DNA of 13,273 nt from Balneolales bacterium (GCA_007131625.1 SLQC01000279.1:1-13273), one strand, 5' to 3'; positions 1-7,238 are shown, numbered from the stretch's first letter. Program-made: numbers and translations. Notes: generated from the letters alone by a model not told the origin.

Positions 1-58
1 ACGCATCCGATTCGTGCTATTTTCCATGGTCTTTCCGACATTGTTCGAAGTTGCAAGT

Positions 59-218
59 TCCTAAAGCGCCAATTACCAACCTTTAAAATCCTAAAGCGCC
101 AATTACCGACCTTTAAAATCCTTAATCGCCAATTTCGATTTACATAATCCATTACAATCCCTAAACACCAATTCCGGTGCTCACTATCCTCAATCGCCAA
201 TTTTTGGATTATTCAATC
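59..218. repeat. Degenerate ~30-bp direct repeat array in gene-free left flank
   Basis: Units share a core like CCTAAAGCGCCAATT. The first two (from about 59 and 89) are nearly identical over 30 bp. The third (from about 119) has CTTAATCGCCAATT. Two more decayed copies begin near 161 (CTAAACACCAATT) and 189 (CTCAATCGCCAATT). Spacing is 30, 30, then about 40 and 28, so the array has drifted. No open reading frame runs through it. It lies in the 383-base gene-free stretch before fetA; the rest of that stretch holds only the hairpin at 265-292 and a possible promoter. Its function is unknown. Confidence 0.75.
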
Positions 219-264
219 CTTTTCACCTTTTTTGATTATTCCTGATTTGAATCGCTGATACGTG

Positions 265-292
265 ATAGTGACTGACCTTTGACAGTCACTAT
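265..292 (+). terminator. Perfect 10-bp hairpin followed by a T-rich run
   Basis: ATAGTGACTG at 265-274 is exactly complementary to CAGTCACTAT at 283-292, with an 8-base loop. The right arm runs into TTTTATTATT. This fits a modest rho-independent terminator for a gene left of the window. It could equally be an operator ahead of fetA, because a promoter-like TTGACT lies just downstream. The stem is only moderately GC-rich. Confidence 0.45.
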
Positions 293-299
293 TTTATTA

Positions 300-328
300 T
301 TGACTGAACCGGTAAGTCTATCTGTGAT
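300..328 (+). promoter_or_regulatory. Possible sigma-70-like promoter for fetAB
   Basis: TTGACT at 300-305 matches five of six positions of the -35 consensus. It is spaced 17 bp from TGTGAT at 323-328, which matches four of six of the -10 consensus. Transcription would start about 50 nt before the fetA ATG. This is weak pattern evidence only, and Bacteroidota-type promoters follow a different consensus. Confidence 0.25.
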
Positions 329-383
329 TTTTATTTGTGATCTTTATGAACCTGAACGAAAGTTAACCCGAAACTGATTCGGT

Positions 384-1073
384 ATGCTGATTGCCAGAAA
401 CCTTGCCCGTTCCATTGACGGTCAGATAATTTGGTCCGGACTCTCATTGACGCTCTCTGCCGGCGACCGGGTATCCCTGCGAGGGCCTACGGGATCTGGT
501 AAAACCTTGCTGATGCGGTCGCTGGTCGGCCTTGATGAGCTTGATGAGGGTGAAATCCTGTACCGTGACCATAAAATAGAGGAATGGGACATCCCGGAAT
601 TCCGTCGCCGGGTCCGTTATATCCCCCAGGACGCCTCCTTTGTAACCGGGACGGTACGGGAGAGCATCAACCTTTTTTTTACATTCCGAGCCAACCGTCA
701 CCGGGAACTGGACGAGGCCCATCTCTCGGATTATATGGAAATTCTTGAACTGGCGGAGACCTTCCTCGACAAGACGGCGGATCATTTATCCGGCGGCGAA
801 AAACAGGTCGTGGCCTTGCTGCGATCGCTGCTGTTGCAGCCGGATATGCTGCTGCTAGATGAACCGACTTCCAATCTCGACGAAGCGATGGTCGGCCGTG
901 TGGAGCGGCTGATCAATATGTGGATCGAGCAGGATCCAGACCGGGCGTATCTCTGGACGAGTCACGATTCCCGGCAGCTGGATCGAATGACACACTCGTC
1001 AGTCACCCTTACTCATCCAGGACTGCAGGGGCCGGGTGTGCCAAACTCTGAGAATTCCAATCCGGGCCTCTAA
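384..1073 (+). CDS. fetA: ABC transporter ATP-binding protein, FetA/YbbL family
   Basis: This is the cytoplasmic ATPase that would power the adjacent FetB permease. In E. coli FetAB (YbbL-YbbM) is implicated in iron export and peroxide tolerance. All nucleotide-binding motifs are intact in 229 residues: Walker A GPTGSGKT (34-41), Q-loop Gln82 in IPQDAS, signature LSGGE (135-139), Walker B LLLDE (156-160) and H-loop His194 in TSHD. The length is close to the ~225 aa of E. coli FetA. About the last 20 residues (Gly/Pro/Asn-rich) look like a non-conserved tail. The ATG start has no good Shine-Dalgarno sequence, but the N-terminal strand before Walker A has the expected length, so the start is reasonable. 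A 73-nt gap separates it from fetB. Family assignment is strong because of the neighbour; substrate specificity is inferred. Confidence 0.9.
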   Translation: MLIARNLARSIDGQIIWSGLSLTLSAGDRVSLRGPTGSGKTLLMRSLVGLDELDEGEILYRDHKIEEWDIPEFRRRVRYIPQDASFVTGTVRESINLFFTFRANRHRELDEAHLSDYMEILELAETFLDKTADHLSGGEKQVVALLRSLLLQPDMLLLDEPTSNLDEAMVGRVERLINMWIEQDPDRAYLWTSHDSRQLDRMTHSSVTLTHPGLQGPGVPNSENSNPGL

Positions 1074-1146
1074 TCATCCACACCGAACCTGGAGCAATCA
1101 GCCTCCTCATCAATGAAACAGTAACCAATTATAACGGTAAACTCTC

Positions 1147-1947
1147 TTGGAACCCTCTTCCTATATTGTTATTTCCAATTTTCAGCTCGTACTCGCCGCG
1201 CTGTTGCTACTGGTAAATATCCTGCTGTCAGTCGTGCTTCGGCTCGGACTTGGAAAGGATCTTGTCATCGGGGCGATTCGGATGACTGTTCAGCTAATCC
1301 TTGTGGGACTGGTTCTTGAGTGGATTTTCCAGACCCGGCAACCAGCGATGATCATTCTTATGGCCCTGCTGATGACGGGACTGGCCGGGGTCGCGGCGGT
1401 CAACCGGACCAGCCGCCGTTTTCCTGGGGTTTATTGGAACAGTCTTGTCATAATCGGCAGCAGTGCCTTTTTAGTAACCGGAGCGGCCATCACCGGGATT
1501 CTCAAAGTCGCGCCCTGGTACGATCCCCAGTATCTCATCCCCCTTCTGGGAATGGTGCTGGGTAATGCGCTAACCGGCATATCACTCGGTCTGGACCAGC
1601 TGATGGAAGGATGCGTCAGAAATCGAAACTGGATCGAGACCATGCTGTCCCACGGGGCAAGCCGTTGGGAGGCTGCCCATTACGAGGTCCGAGAGTCGCT
1701 CCGCACCGGGATGATACCAACTGTCAATGCCATGATGATCATGGGAATTGTGAGTCTTCCGGGAATGATGACGGGTCAGATCCTTGCGGGTGCCGCTCCC
1801 ATGGATGCTGTCCGCTATCAAATGGTGATCATGTTTATGATCGCTGCCTGCACCGCTCTGGCAACGCTCGGGGTTGTTCTGCTGGCCTGGCGGATTCTCT
1901 TTTCAAAGAACCATCGTCTGCTCTGGTCAAAAATAAGTGACAAATAA
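1147..1947 (+). CDS. fetB: ABC transporter permease, FetB/YbbM (UPF0014) family
   Basis: This is an integral inner-membrane permease of 266 residues (about 259 in E. coli) with six to seven hydrophobic segments, approximately at 11-31, 40-60, 67-85, 98-118, 128-148, 193-215 and 225-250. Family hallmarks are present: GKDLVIGAIRMTVQL near 36-50, IPLLGMVLGNALTGISL (131-147), and SLPGMMTGQILAGAAP (203-218) followed by the DAVRYQ loop. The start is TTG at 1147. The reading frame is closed by a stop at 1138 and no ATG exists before the first membrane helix, so TTG is the best choice. With fetA it forms a two-gene exporter unit. Iron or another metal as substrate is taken from the E. coli homologue, not shown here. 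Confidence 0.9.
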   Translation: MEPSSYIVISNFQLVLAALLLLVNILLSVVLRLGLGKDLVIGAIRMTVQLILVGLVLEWIFQTRQPAMIILMALLMTGLAGVAAVNRTSRRFPGVYWNSLVIIGSSAFLVTGAAITGILKVAPWYDPQYLIPLLGMVLGNALTGISLGLDQLMEGCVRNRNWIETMLSHGASRWEAAHYEVRESLRTGMIPTVNAMMIMGIVSLPGMMTGQILAGAAPMDAVRYQMVIMFMIAACTALATLGVVLLAWRILFSKNHRLLWSKISDK

Positions 1948-1971
1948 ATCATCGGGAAAACCTGGATGGCG

Positions 1972-2242
1972 GACCTTGACGAATCCGGTTTGGCAGACAT
2001 TGACGAATCCGGCATGTCGGCATCGATCCGAATACTGTCTATTTGCAGAGCGGATAGAATAATTGTGGATAAAAGAAAAAGAGCCGTTCAGGTTTGGACA
2101 TTGACGAATCCGGCATGTCGGCATCGATCCGGATACCGTCTATTTGCAGAGCGGATAGAATAATTGTGGATAAAAGAAAAAGAGCCGTTCAGGTTTGGAC
2201 ATTGACGGAACCGGTATGTCGGACATCGATCCGGATACCGTC
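1972..2242. repeat. 101-bp tandem repeat copying the 3' end of the neighbouring minus-strand gene
   Basis: Two full 101-bp units (1996-2096 and 2097-2197) differ by only two bases. A third, partial copy (2198-2242) is the 3'-terminal coding sequence of the minus-strand gene at 2189-2416. It matches unit 2 over ~45 bp except for three substitutions and one 1-bp indel. A shorter 24-bp echo (1972-1995) of the same GACNTTGACGAATCCGG motif precedes unit 1. Read on the minus strand, the gene tail is therefore repeated twice more behind its stop codon. The indel shifts the copies out of frame, so they are not a longer coding region. The unit length (101) is not a multiple of three. Near-identity of units 1 and 2 suggests recent duplication or homogenisation. 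Confidence 0.9.
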
Positions 2243-2416
2243 AATCAGCAACGGGATTTGGTTCCGGATGATTTGATGGTTCCGATCTACAGAAACTATT
2301 ATACCCGCATCCCCCTTTACCTTACCAACACCGACGGCGACCACACCCTCCATATTCAGCCAGTTCTCTTCATGAGAATGTTTGATGTCCATTACTTTTT
2401 GAACATGTTTCAACAT
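2189..2416 (-). CDS. Small solo protein related to the N-terminal domain of the trypsin-like protein at 3414
   Basis: A 75-residue protein with a basic/helical start (residues 1-22) and then VVAVGVGK (25-32), IIVSVDR (39-45), IP (54-55), IDGIRIDV (58-65) and a final HTGSV (68-72). The same order occurs in the protease at 3414-4454: VVATGIGY, IICSVET, IP, IDGVPTDI, TGPFSI. It is therefore a stand-alone version of that N-terminal domain, without the catalytic domain. No signal peptide is seen, so cytosolic location is likely. The ATG at 2416 has no Shine-Dalgarno sequence; Met9 is a possible alternative start. Its last ~15 codons overlap the 101-bp repeat. It lies 163 nt downstream of the minus-strand gene at 2580-3158, across a 22-bp repeat array. 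Function is unknown; whether it is expressed or a relic cannot be decided from sequence. Confidence 0.6.
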   Translation of the reverse strand: MLKHVQKVMDIKHSHEENWLNMEGVVAVGVGKVKGDAGIIVSVDRNHQIIRNQIPLLIDGIRIDVRHTGSVNVQT

Positions 2417-2419
2417 AAA

Positions 2420-2573
2420 CAGACACCACGATTTAGCGAATCAGCTGTTAGGTATGCATTATTTAGCAGCATAACACACATTTTGCAGATGTATAGCACA
2501 CACTATTCAGAAGTCAAAGACACAACATGCAGAAGTAAAGCATGAATAATACAGATGCAAAGCACACATTGTT
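2420..2573. repeat. 22-bp periodic degenerate tandem array (about 7 units)
   Basis: Seven consecutive registers of exactly 22 bp start at 2420, 2442, 2464, 2486, 2508, 2530 and 2552. Five begin with CAG and a core such as CAGATGTATAGCACACA, with variants CAGATGCAAAGCACACA, CAGAAGTCAAAGACACA and CAGAAGTAAAGCATGAA. The unit at 2464 reads TAGCAGCATAACACACA. The unit at 2442 is weaker and the one at 2420 keeps little beyond CAG. The spacing is invariant although the bases have diverged, so the period appears constrained or the expansion is old with few indels. The array fills the gap between two minus-strand genes, directly upstream of the 75-aa gene. It is non-coding, because 22 is not a multiple of three. 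Its role is unknown. Confidence 0.75.
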
Positions 2574-2579
2574 CTAATG

Positions 2580-3158
2580 CTAAATACCTATGATTTCAAA
2601 GGCTTGTGACACTCGCAAATGTTTCGGTATTCTCGAAACCATATCATCAGAATCACCATCGAAACGAATATCAAATTCATACCGGAACCATCCGTCAGGC
2701 GCAACATCTTCAAGTCCGGTACTCACCGGGAAGGAAACGGCTACAGATTCTCCCGGTTCCAGCACAATTGGGGGAGCTGCAATGGCAATACAGACAGGCA
2801 AACCCGCAATATCCCAGTCGCCATCCTTTTTTTTCTCAACCACCATTATCGGCAGATACCCGTTGTCGGGAAGGCCGCATCCGGAAGTAAATACCCAGAT
2901 TTTCTGATCACTTACATTCCGGAACGTCACAATAATTTCGTCACCGTAATGTACAGAATACCGGTCAAGCTGCACATAAGCGCTGTCATCAGAGCTATCA
3001 CCGGAATTTTCACCGGAACAATCCACTCCACCGGCAAATGCCCGTACACCCTCAGTTAGTAATGGTGTTCCTTCGGCAAATGCTTGTGAGTCAATCCCTG
3101 TCAGCATTGCAATACTGATAAGAAAACAATAGCTGACTTTGACCATATGAGTTGCCAT
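2580..3158 (-). CDS. Secreted protein with an Ig-like beta-sandwich domain, function unknown
   Basis: A 192-residue protein with a clear signal peptide: Lys7, a hydrophobic core at about 8-20, and a cleavage site after AFA at residue 28. The mature part has an acidic Ser/Asp stretch (48-60), then alternating strands: YVQLDRYSVHYGDEIIVTFRN (61-81), an Ile/Val-rich strand near 103-108, IVLEPGESVAVSFPV (131-145) and GWFRYEFDIRF (156-166). This pattern, with the 'vLepGES' turn, is typical of extracellular Ig-like or copper-chaperone-like beta-sandwiches, but I do not recognise a specific family. Cys47, Cys94 and Cys123 could form disulfides. The ATG at 3158 has an AT-rich leader without a Shine-Dalgarno sequence; Met5 is an alternative. 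It is transcribed divergently from the protease gene at 3414 across a 255-bp region. Confidence 0.75.
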   Translation of the reverse strand: MATHMVKVSYCFLISIAMLTGIDSQAFAEGTPLLTEGVRAFAGGVDCSGENSGDSSDDSAYVQLDRYSVHYGDEIIVTFRNVSDQKIWVFTSGCGLPDNGYLPIMVVEKKKDGDWDIAGLPVCIAIAAPPIVLEPGESVAVSFPVSTGLEDVAPDGWFRYEFDIRFDGDSDDMVSRIPKHLRVSQAFEIIGI

Positions 3159-3278
3159 AAATTATTAAGTTTGTTATCTAAGGAATTAAAACGATTGAAA
3201 ACTGTCAGGTAGTATTCTTAGATTAAGCATGGATCCGTTTGTAATTTATTATCGCGGAAACCTTATGCACAACACCGG

Positions 3279-3294
3279 AGTCCGGGTCCGGACT
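3279..3294. promoter_or_regulatory. Perfect 7+2+7 palindrome in divergent intergenic region
   Basis: AGTCCGG, a 2-base centre, then CCGGACT. It is the only GC-rich inverted repeat I noticed in the 255-bp gap between the divergent genes at 3158 (minus) and 3414 (plus). A dimeric repressor/activator operator is possible, but a single palindrome of this length can occur by chance. Confidence 0.25.
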
Positions 3295-3413
3295 ATTGCT
3301 CATCAGATGTAATCCCGGCATAAGTACCTGTAACACCTCTCCCTGCAATCCAAAAAATACTCTGTAAATAACCACATGTTTGATGAAATCATGATAAACA
3401 CAGGAGAAACATT

Positions 3414-4454
3414 ATGGCTAAAACCGTAGAAGAGATTCGTCCGATATTGGCCGCAACTCGATCACAGCTATTTGACAAAGCCAATGTTGTAGCCACAGGT
3501 ATCGGTTACAAGGTCACAGACGGCCGGAAAACCGATGAACCGGCAATCATCTGCTCGGTGGAAACCAAAATACCAGTTAACAAACTTCGAGCCCGGGACC
3601 GCATCGCCACCCGGATCGACGGTGTACCGACAGACATAATTCCCACCGGACCGTTCTCCATATTTCAGGACCGGAAAGGACAGATTTCAAATACCCAGTA
3701 CCGGACCGGACGTTTTCGCCCGGCTCCCGGAGGTGTCAGCATCGGACATATTCATATCACGTCAGGAACTTTGGGATGCCTGGTGCGGAAAGATGATTCT
3801 CTGTATATACTTTCCAACAACCACATATTGGCCAACAGTAATGAAGCGACCGTTGGAGACCCTGTTTTACAGCCGGGTCCCCATGACGGCGGACGGCAGT
3901 CAGAGGATGAAATTGCGAAACTGAGCGATTTTGTACCAATCCGATTTGAAGAAGGTGATGATAGTAACGGTGGCTGTCCCATAGCCGGTTTTTTCACCAC
4001 GATATTAAACACTCTGGCAGCTCTGAGTGGCAGCAAAACCCGTTTGCGACAATATCGAATTGCCACCGAAAACAATAAAGTAGATTGTGCCATTGCACAA
4101 CCTGACATGCCGGATGACGTCGTCGCAGATATTTTGGAAATCGGGACGATTAACGGTATCACCGAAGGGACCCTCAGTATGAATATCAAGAAAAGCGGAC
4201 GTACCACCGGCTTGACGCACGGAACCATCGATCAGGTCGATGTAACAGTACGGGTAAACTTCGGCGCCGGAAAAACATCAGTTTTTGAAGATCAACTGAT
4301 GGCAGGTGCCATGAGTCAGGGTGGTGACAGCGGGTCTGTGATTCTGGATACAGAGAATAACATAACCGGCCTGTTATTTGCTGGCAGCGTTACTACGACG
4401 ATCATCAATCGCATTCAACATGTATTCTCCGAGCTGAATGTACAACTTCCCTGA
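3414..4454 (+). CDS. Trypsin-like serine protease with N-terminal VVAxGIG domain (NAL1-like)
   Basis: A 346-residue protein with two parts. Residues ~15-85 form a small domain (VVATGIGYKV, IICSVETKIP, IDGVPTDIIPTG), and ~100-346 a chymotrypsin-fold domain. The likely triad is His137 in LSNNHILA, Asp224 in KVDCAIA and Ser306 in QGGDSGS, all in canonical order, with the GDSGS nucleophile motif intact, so it is probably an active endopeptidase. The overall pattern resembles bacterial relatives of the plant NARROW LEAF1 protein (family recollection, not checked). There is no signal peptide or membrane segment, so it is probably cytosolic, which is uncommon for this fold. The start is well supported by AGGAG at 3402-3406, 7 nt before the ATG. 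A relative of its N-terminal domain exists alone at 2189-2416. Substrate unknown. Confidence 0.85.
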   Translation: MAKTVEEIRPILAATRSQLFDKANVVATGIGYKVTDGRKTDEPAIICSVETKIPVNKLRARDRIATRIDGVPTDIIPTGPFSIFQDRKGQISNTQYRTGRFRPAPGGVSIGHIHITSGTLGCLVRKDDSLYILSNNHILANSNEATVGDPVLQPGPHDGGRQSEDEIAKLSDFVPIRFEEGDDSNGGCPIAGFFTTILNTLAALSGSKTRLRQYRIATENNKVDCAIAQPDMPDDVVADILEIGTINGITEGTLSMNIKKSGRTTGLTHGTIDQVDVTVRVNFGAGKTSVFEDQLMAGAMSQGGDSGSVILDTENNITGLLFAGSVTTTIINRIQHVFSELNVQLP

Positions 4455-4614
4455 GACAAGCATAGGATTTATTGCATGGGTTACGTGTTTTCCATTTCGA
4501 CTGGAGTGACGACTTGCAATACGGGTTTTTGTAAGGGAAATAGTATTTGATTTAAGCGGTCAATAATTATCTTGATGCAATTTAATGGAATAACTTTAAC
4601 AAATTTAATGTGTG

Positions 4615-5886
4615 ATGACAATTCTGGATCTGATTAAATTCCGTACGTATGCCCCATTCCACCTTACTATTATGGCCCTTATCATGCTATGGGTTACATC
4701 GGATGTAACCGCCGAAGAAACGGCATCTTTAATGAGTGGCGCCTGGAGAGGAGACTTTGTGCTTATTAAACACACGATAGACTCTCAGATTGAGGAAGGA
4801 GATGGTCAATCCCTGGCAGATGTAGATGGAAATGGGAAAAATAATATTATTGTAGGAACCGGGGACGGTGGAGAAATCTATTGGTATGAAAAAGAATCTC
4901 CGACTAACTGGACAAGACACATAATTGCAGATGGCTTTATTGAGATTGAAGGGTCATTAGCCGCCGATTTCAATCAGGATGGGCAAATTGAAGTCATAAT
5001 TTTTGACCAGGCAACAGCTGACCCAGGTAAACCCAATGTGTATATTGCCAAGCAGGATACAGAAGATCCAAGAGGGTCCTGGTCGGTATCTGTCCTTGAC
5101 GAAGATGCTCCTCATGTCCAGCAAGGATTGGTTTATGATGTAAATGAAAATGGGATTTATGATTTTTTTTATGCTTATGAAGGGGTAAATGAGGGAGAAG
5201 GTGGTTTTTATTGGATGGAATTTAGCGGGAGTGATCCATTGAATTCCGAAAACTGGACCAAGCACGAAATTGACCAGATGGAAGGTGCATGGTGGATTGA
5301 CTATAATAGCCCAAAAGATTTCAACGGCAATGGCAACAGCGGAGATATTCTTGTTTCAGCAAGAGCCGGTGGAAGAGCTCCTTCCTCCGCAGTTGGAGGG
5401 TTGTTTATTTACCTCAGGCCGGATAACCCGACTAACACCTGGGAGAAAATAACGGTTGATACAACATTCCCCACATTACATGTGTCGTCCGGAGACTTGA
5501 CAGGAAATGGAGATGACAGAGATATAGTTGCAGGTGCGAGCCACGACTCGGACGACTCCGGACTATTCATTTACGACTATAGTGACAATTGGAATAAGAT
5601 TGTCGTGGAACATGACCATAACTGGTGGGGAACATATGCCTATGACATCAACAATGATGGAAGGGCAGAAATAATTACCGGGGAGCGAACTGACGATACA
5701 ATTAGAATATATGCATATGATGAGAATGAAGAACGTTATACCCTTCGTGCGATCGACTCGTTTGTTAAGCCAGATGACCAGATCATTTTCGACGACATAA
5801 ATGAAGACGGGCGAGCTGCAGAGTTTTTTGTAGGTTCTGACCCCGGTGGGATATTTTGGTATCAAGCATTCAGATCCGATGACTAA
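4615..5886 (+). CDS. Secreted FG-GAP/VCBS-type seven-repeat beta-propeller protein
   Basis: A 423-residue exported protein. The N-terminus carries a signal peptide (basic region, hydrophobic stretch about 17-29, cleavage near TAEE). Seven Asp-rich loops of the FG-GAP/VCBS calcium-binding type recur every 49-60 residues: DVDGNG, DFNQDG, DVNENG, DFNGNG, DLTGNG, DINNDG and DINEDG, at about 69, 118, 175, 235, 294, 344 and 394. This suggests a complete seven-bladed propeller; each loop is followed by a hydrophobic strand such as IIVGTGDGG or IITGE. No catalytic motif or sorting domain is evident, so binding to a surface or glycan is only a guess. The ATG at 4615 was preferred; a GTG one codon upstream (4612) is equally in frame. 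There is no Shine-Dalgarno sequence. The coding sequence looks visibly more AT-rich than its neighbours, a hint of separate origin. Confidence 0.8.
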   Translation: MTILDLIKFRTYAPFHLTIMALIMLWVTSDVTAEETASLMSGAWRGDFVLIKHTIDSQIEEGDGQSLADVDGNGKNNIIVGTGDGGEIYWYEKESPTNWTRHIIADGFIEIEGSLAADFNQDGQIEVIIFDQATADPGKPNVYIAKQDTEDPRGSWSVSVLDEDAPHVQQGLVYDVNENGIYDFFYAYEGVNEGEGGFYWMEFSGSDPLNSENWTKHEIDQMEGAWWIDYNSPKDFNGNGNSGDILVSARAGGRAPSSAVGGLFIYLRPDNPTNTWEKITVDTTFPTLHVSSGDLTGNGDDRDIVAGASHDSDDSGLFIYDYSDNWNKIVVEHDHNWWGTYAYDINNDGRAEIITGERTDDTIRIYAYDENEERYTLRAIDSFVKPDDQIIFDDINEDGRAAEFFVGSDPGGIFWYQAFRSDD

Positions 5887-6230
5887 CCAGGGATCATTGC
5901 CTGTTTATTTTTGTTGCAAATTCATTTATTATTTATGTTTATAAGTAAATAGCCACTTTGTAAGGACCGGTGTTAATGGAAAAAAGAGTGCCTGTCGGCG
6001 AGTTATCAAAAAGGGTGCAGTTGGTGAAAAAAGAACTCCAATGACGTGTATCCGGAAATGGCACGTACTCGTAATCTCAGGGCGGCCGCATTTTTCGATT
6101 TGTTTCCAGTGATCTCTAATTGTTTAAAGATTTGAACTATTGAAACATTGAAGTGAATGAAGCCATGTGGGTCGTCGGGCAAGAAATTGCCAAATAAGCT
6201 GAATAAGGGGTAGAAACTAATTAAACATGT
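5887..6230. other. 344-bp intergenic region without a supported gene
   Basis: The left half is AT-rich (5900-5960). One very short ORF, ATG at 5976 to TGA at 6042-6044 (22 codons, Lys/Glu/Val-rich), is present but unsupported. AAGGGG at 6205-6210 is purine-rich, but at ~20 nt before the next gene it is too far for a normal ribosome-binding site. I see no hairpin terminator, repeat array or RNA gene here. Confidence 0.5.
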
Positions 6231-7160
6231 ATGTTTAACCGTCGAAAGTTCCTCTGTACAACTCTATTAGCTGCTGCAGGCAGCAATCTGCCATTCCCGA
6301 AGAAGTGGCATGCAACTCACTATTCAAGGCATCAGCAGAAATCCGATGATGCTCCCTTTATTACTGATACCAATATCAATCTGTTCCAATGGCCTTTTAG
6401 GCGATTAAAGTATAGTCAAACAGATTTGATGTTAGCCAAATTGAGAAAGCATCGGATAAACCAGGCTTGGGCTGGCAGCTATGAGGCTCTTTTTCATAAG
6501 GATCTGGCCGGAGTCAACTTTCGGCTTGCCGAAGAGTGTCGTGAACGAGGTGAGGGAATGCTGATCCCGTTCGGTACGGTCAATGTTGGCTGGCCCGGAT
6601 GGGAGGAAGAACTCAGACGTTGTCACGAGCAGTATCATATGCCTGGAATCAGAATATATCCCGGTTATCAGGCATTTGATCTGGATCACTCCGATTTCAG
6701 AAGTTTTCTTCAGGTGATGACGGAACGCGGCATGATACTTCAGATAGCATGTGACATGGAAGACGCTCGCGTACACCATCCTCTTATAGAGGTGCGAGAT
6801 ATCAGCATGGATCTGCTGCCTGGATTGGTAAAGGCAGTTCCGGAATTGAAAGTTCAACTCTTGTATTGGAATCATAAAGTTGGTCATAATCTGCTGGAAA
6901 GATTGATTGCGGACACGTTCGTAGTTTTTGATACCAGCCGAATTGAAAGCAGTGGCGGGGTAGGCCGGTTGATTGATGGGAATCCCTGGTTTGGAAATCC
7001 AGTGACGATTCCAGCAAACCGGATTCTGTTCGGCTCGCACGTGCCCTATTTCCCTGTAGAAGCTAATATCCTGAAGCTGTTTGAATCTCCGCTTACCCTT
7101 GAACAGATAAGCGCAATAGTGTCTGATAATGCAAACCACCTGCTGGATAGCCGGTTGTAA
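6231..7160 (+). CDS. Tat-exported amidohydrolase-2-like TIM-barrel protein lacking the N-terminal HxH
   Basis: A 309-residue protein with a twin-arginine signal (NRRKFLCTTLLAAAG, residues 3-17), implying folded export to the periplasm. The barrel resembles Amidohydrolase_2 (PF04909). First-strand metal ligands, normally HxH, are replaced by Asn48/Asn50 in DTNINLFQWPFRR. GIRIYPGYQ (139-147) sits where the Lys/His strand normally lies, and the last-strand FGSDxP is FGSH here (His270). A terminal DNANHLL (299-305) matches the usual 'NAxRLL'. This pattern suggests a subfamily with altered or absent metal binding rather than a random defect, since the remainder is well kept. The ATG at 6231 was chosen because the ATG at 6227 is out of frame and stops at once. 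It is followed after 111 nt by a second amidohydrolase. Confidence 0.75.
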   Translation: MFNRRKFLCTTLLAAAGSNLPFPKKWHATHYSRHQQKSDDAPFITDTNINLFQWPFRRLKYSQTDLMLAKLRKHRINQAWAGSYEALFHKDLAGVNFRLAEECRERGEGMLIPFGTVNVGWPGWEEELRRCHEQYHMPGIRIYPGYQAFDLDHSDFRSFLQVMTERGMILQIACDMEDARVHHPLIEVRDISMDLLPGLVKAVPELKVQLLYWNHKVGHNLLERLIADTFVVFDTSRIESSGGVGRLIDGNPWFGNPVTIPANRILFGSHVPYFPVEANILKLFESPLTLEQISAIVSDNANHLLDSRL

Positions 7161-7211
7161 TGAACTTTCAATTGCTGTTTCCCTTAATAATGTGTGCTGT
7201 ATGTTATTTTC

Positions 7212-7238
7212 CTGACACTGATTTTCTACATGTATACT
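7212..7238 (+). promoter_or_regulatory. Possible promoter before the second amidohydrolase
   Basis: CTGACA (7212-7217) and TATACT (7233-7238) each match five of six of the -35 and -10 consensus positions, with a 15-bp spacer, shorter than ideal. A perfect TATAAT at 7246-7251 is too close to the ribosome-binding region to be the functional -10. Two purine-rich elements follow, AGGAG at 7253-7257 and GGAG at 7262-7265; the second lies 6 nt before the ATG at 7272 and is the likelier Shine-Dalgarno sequence. Confidence 0.3.

Noticed and set aside
59..218. Possible CRISPR array because of ~30-bp repeats.
   Set aside because: Units are directly adjacent with no unique spacers, are degenerate, and no cas gene is nearby.
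1966..2276. Plus-strand frames with Asp-rich repeats (DLDESG, DIDESG, DIDGTG) that look like a calcium-binding repeat protein.
   Set aside because: They are antisense readings of the 101-bp repeat and of the tail of the minus-strand gene. The period of 101 breaks the frame in each unit, and no long frame or ribosome-binding site exists.
5976..6044. 22-codon ORF (ATG at 5976) with a purine-rich stretch about ten bases before it.
   Set aside because: Too short to judge, no recognisable motif, and no conservation evidence available here.
6432..7139. Long minus-strand ORF (235 codons) opposite the Tat-exported amidohydrolase.
   Set aside because: An antisense shadow of a well-supported gene, with no recognisable motif.
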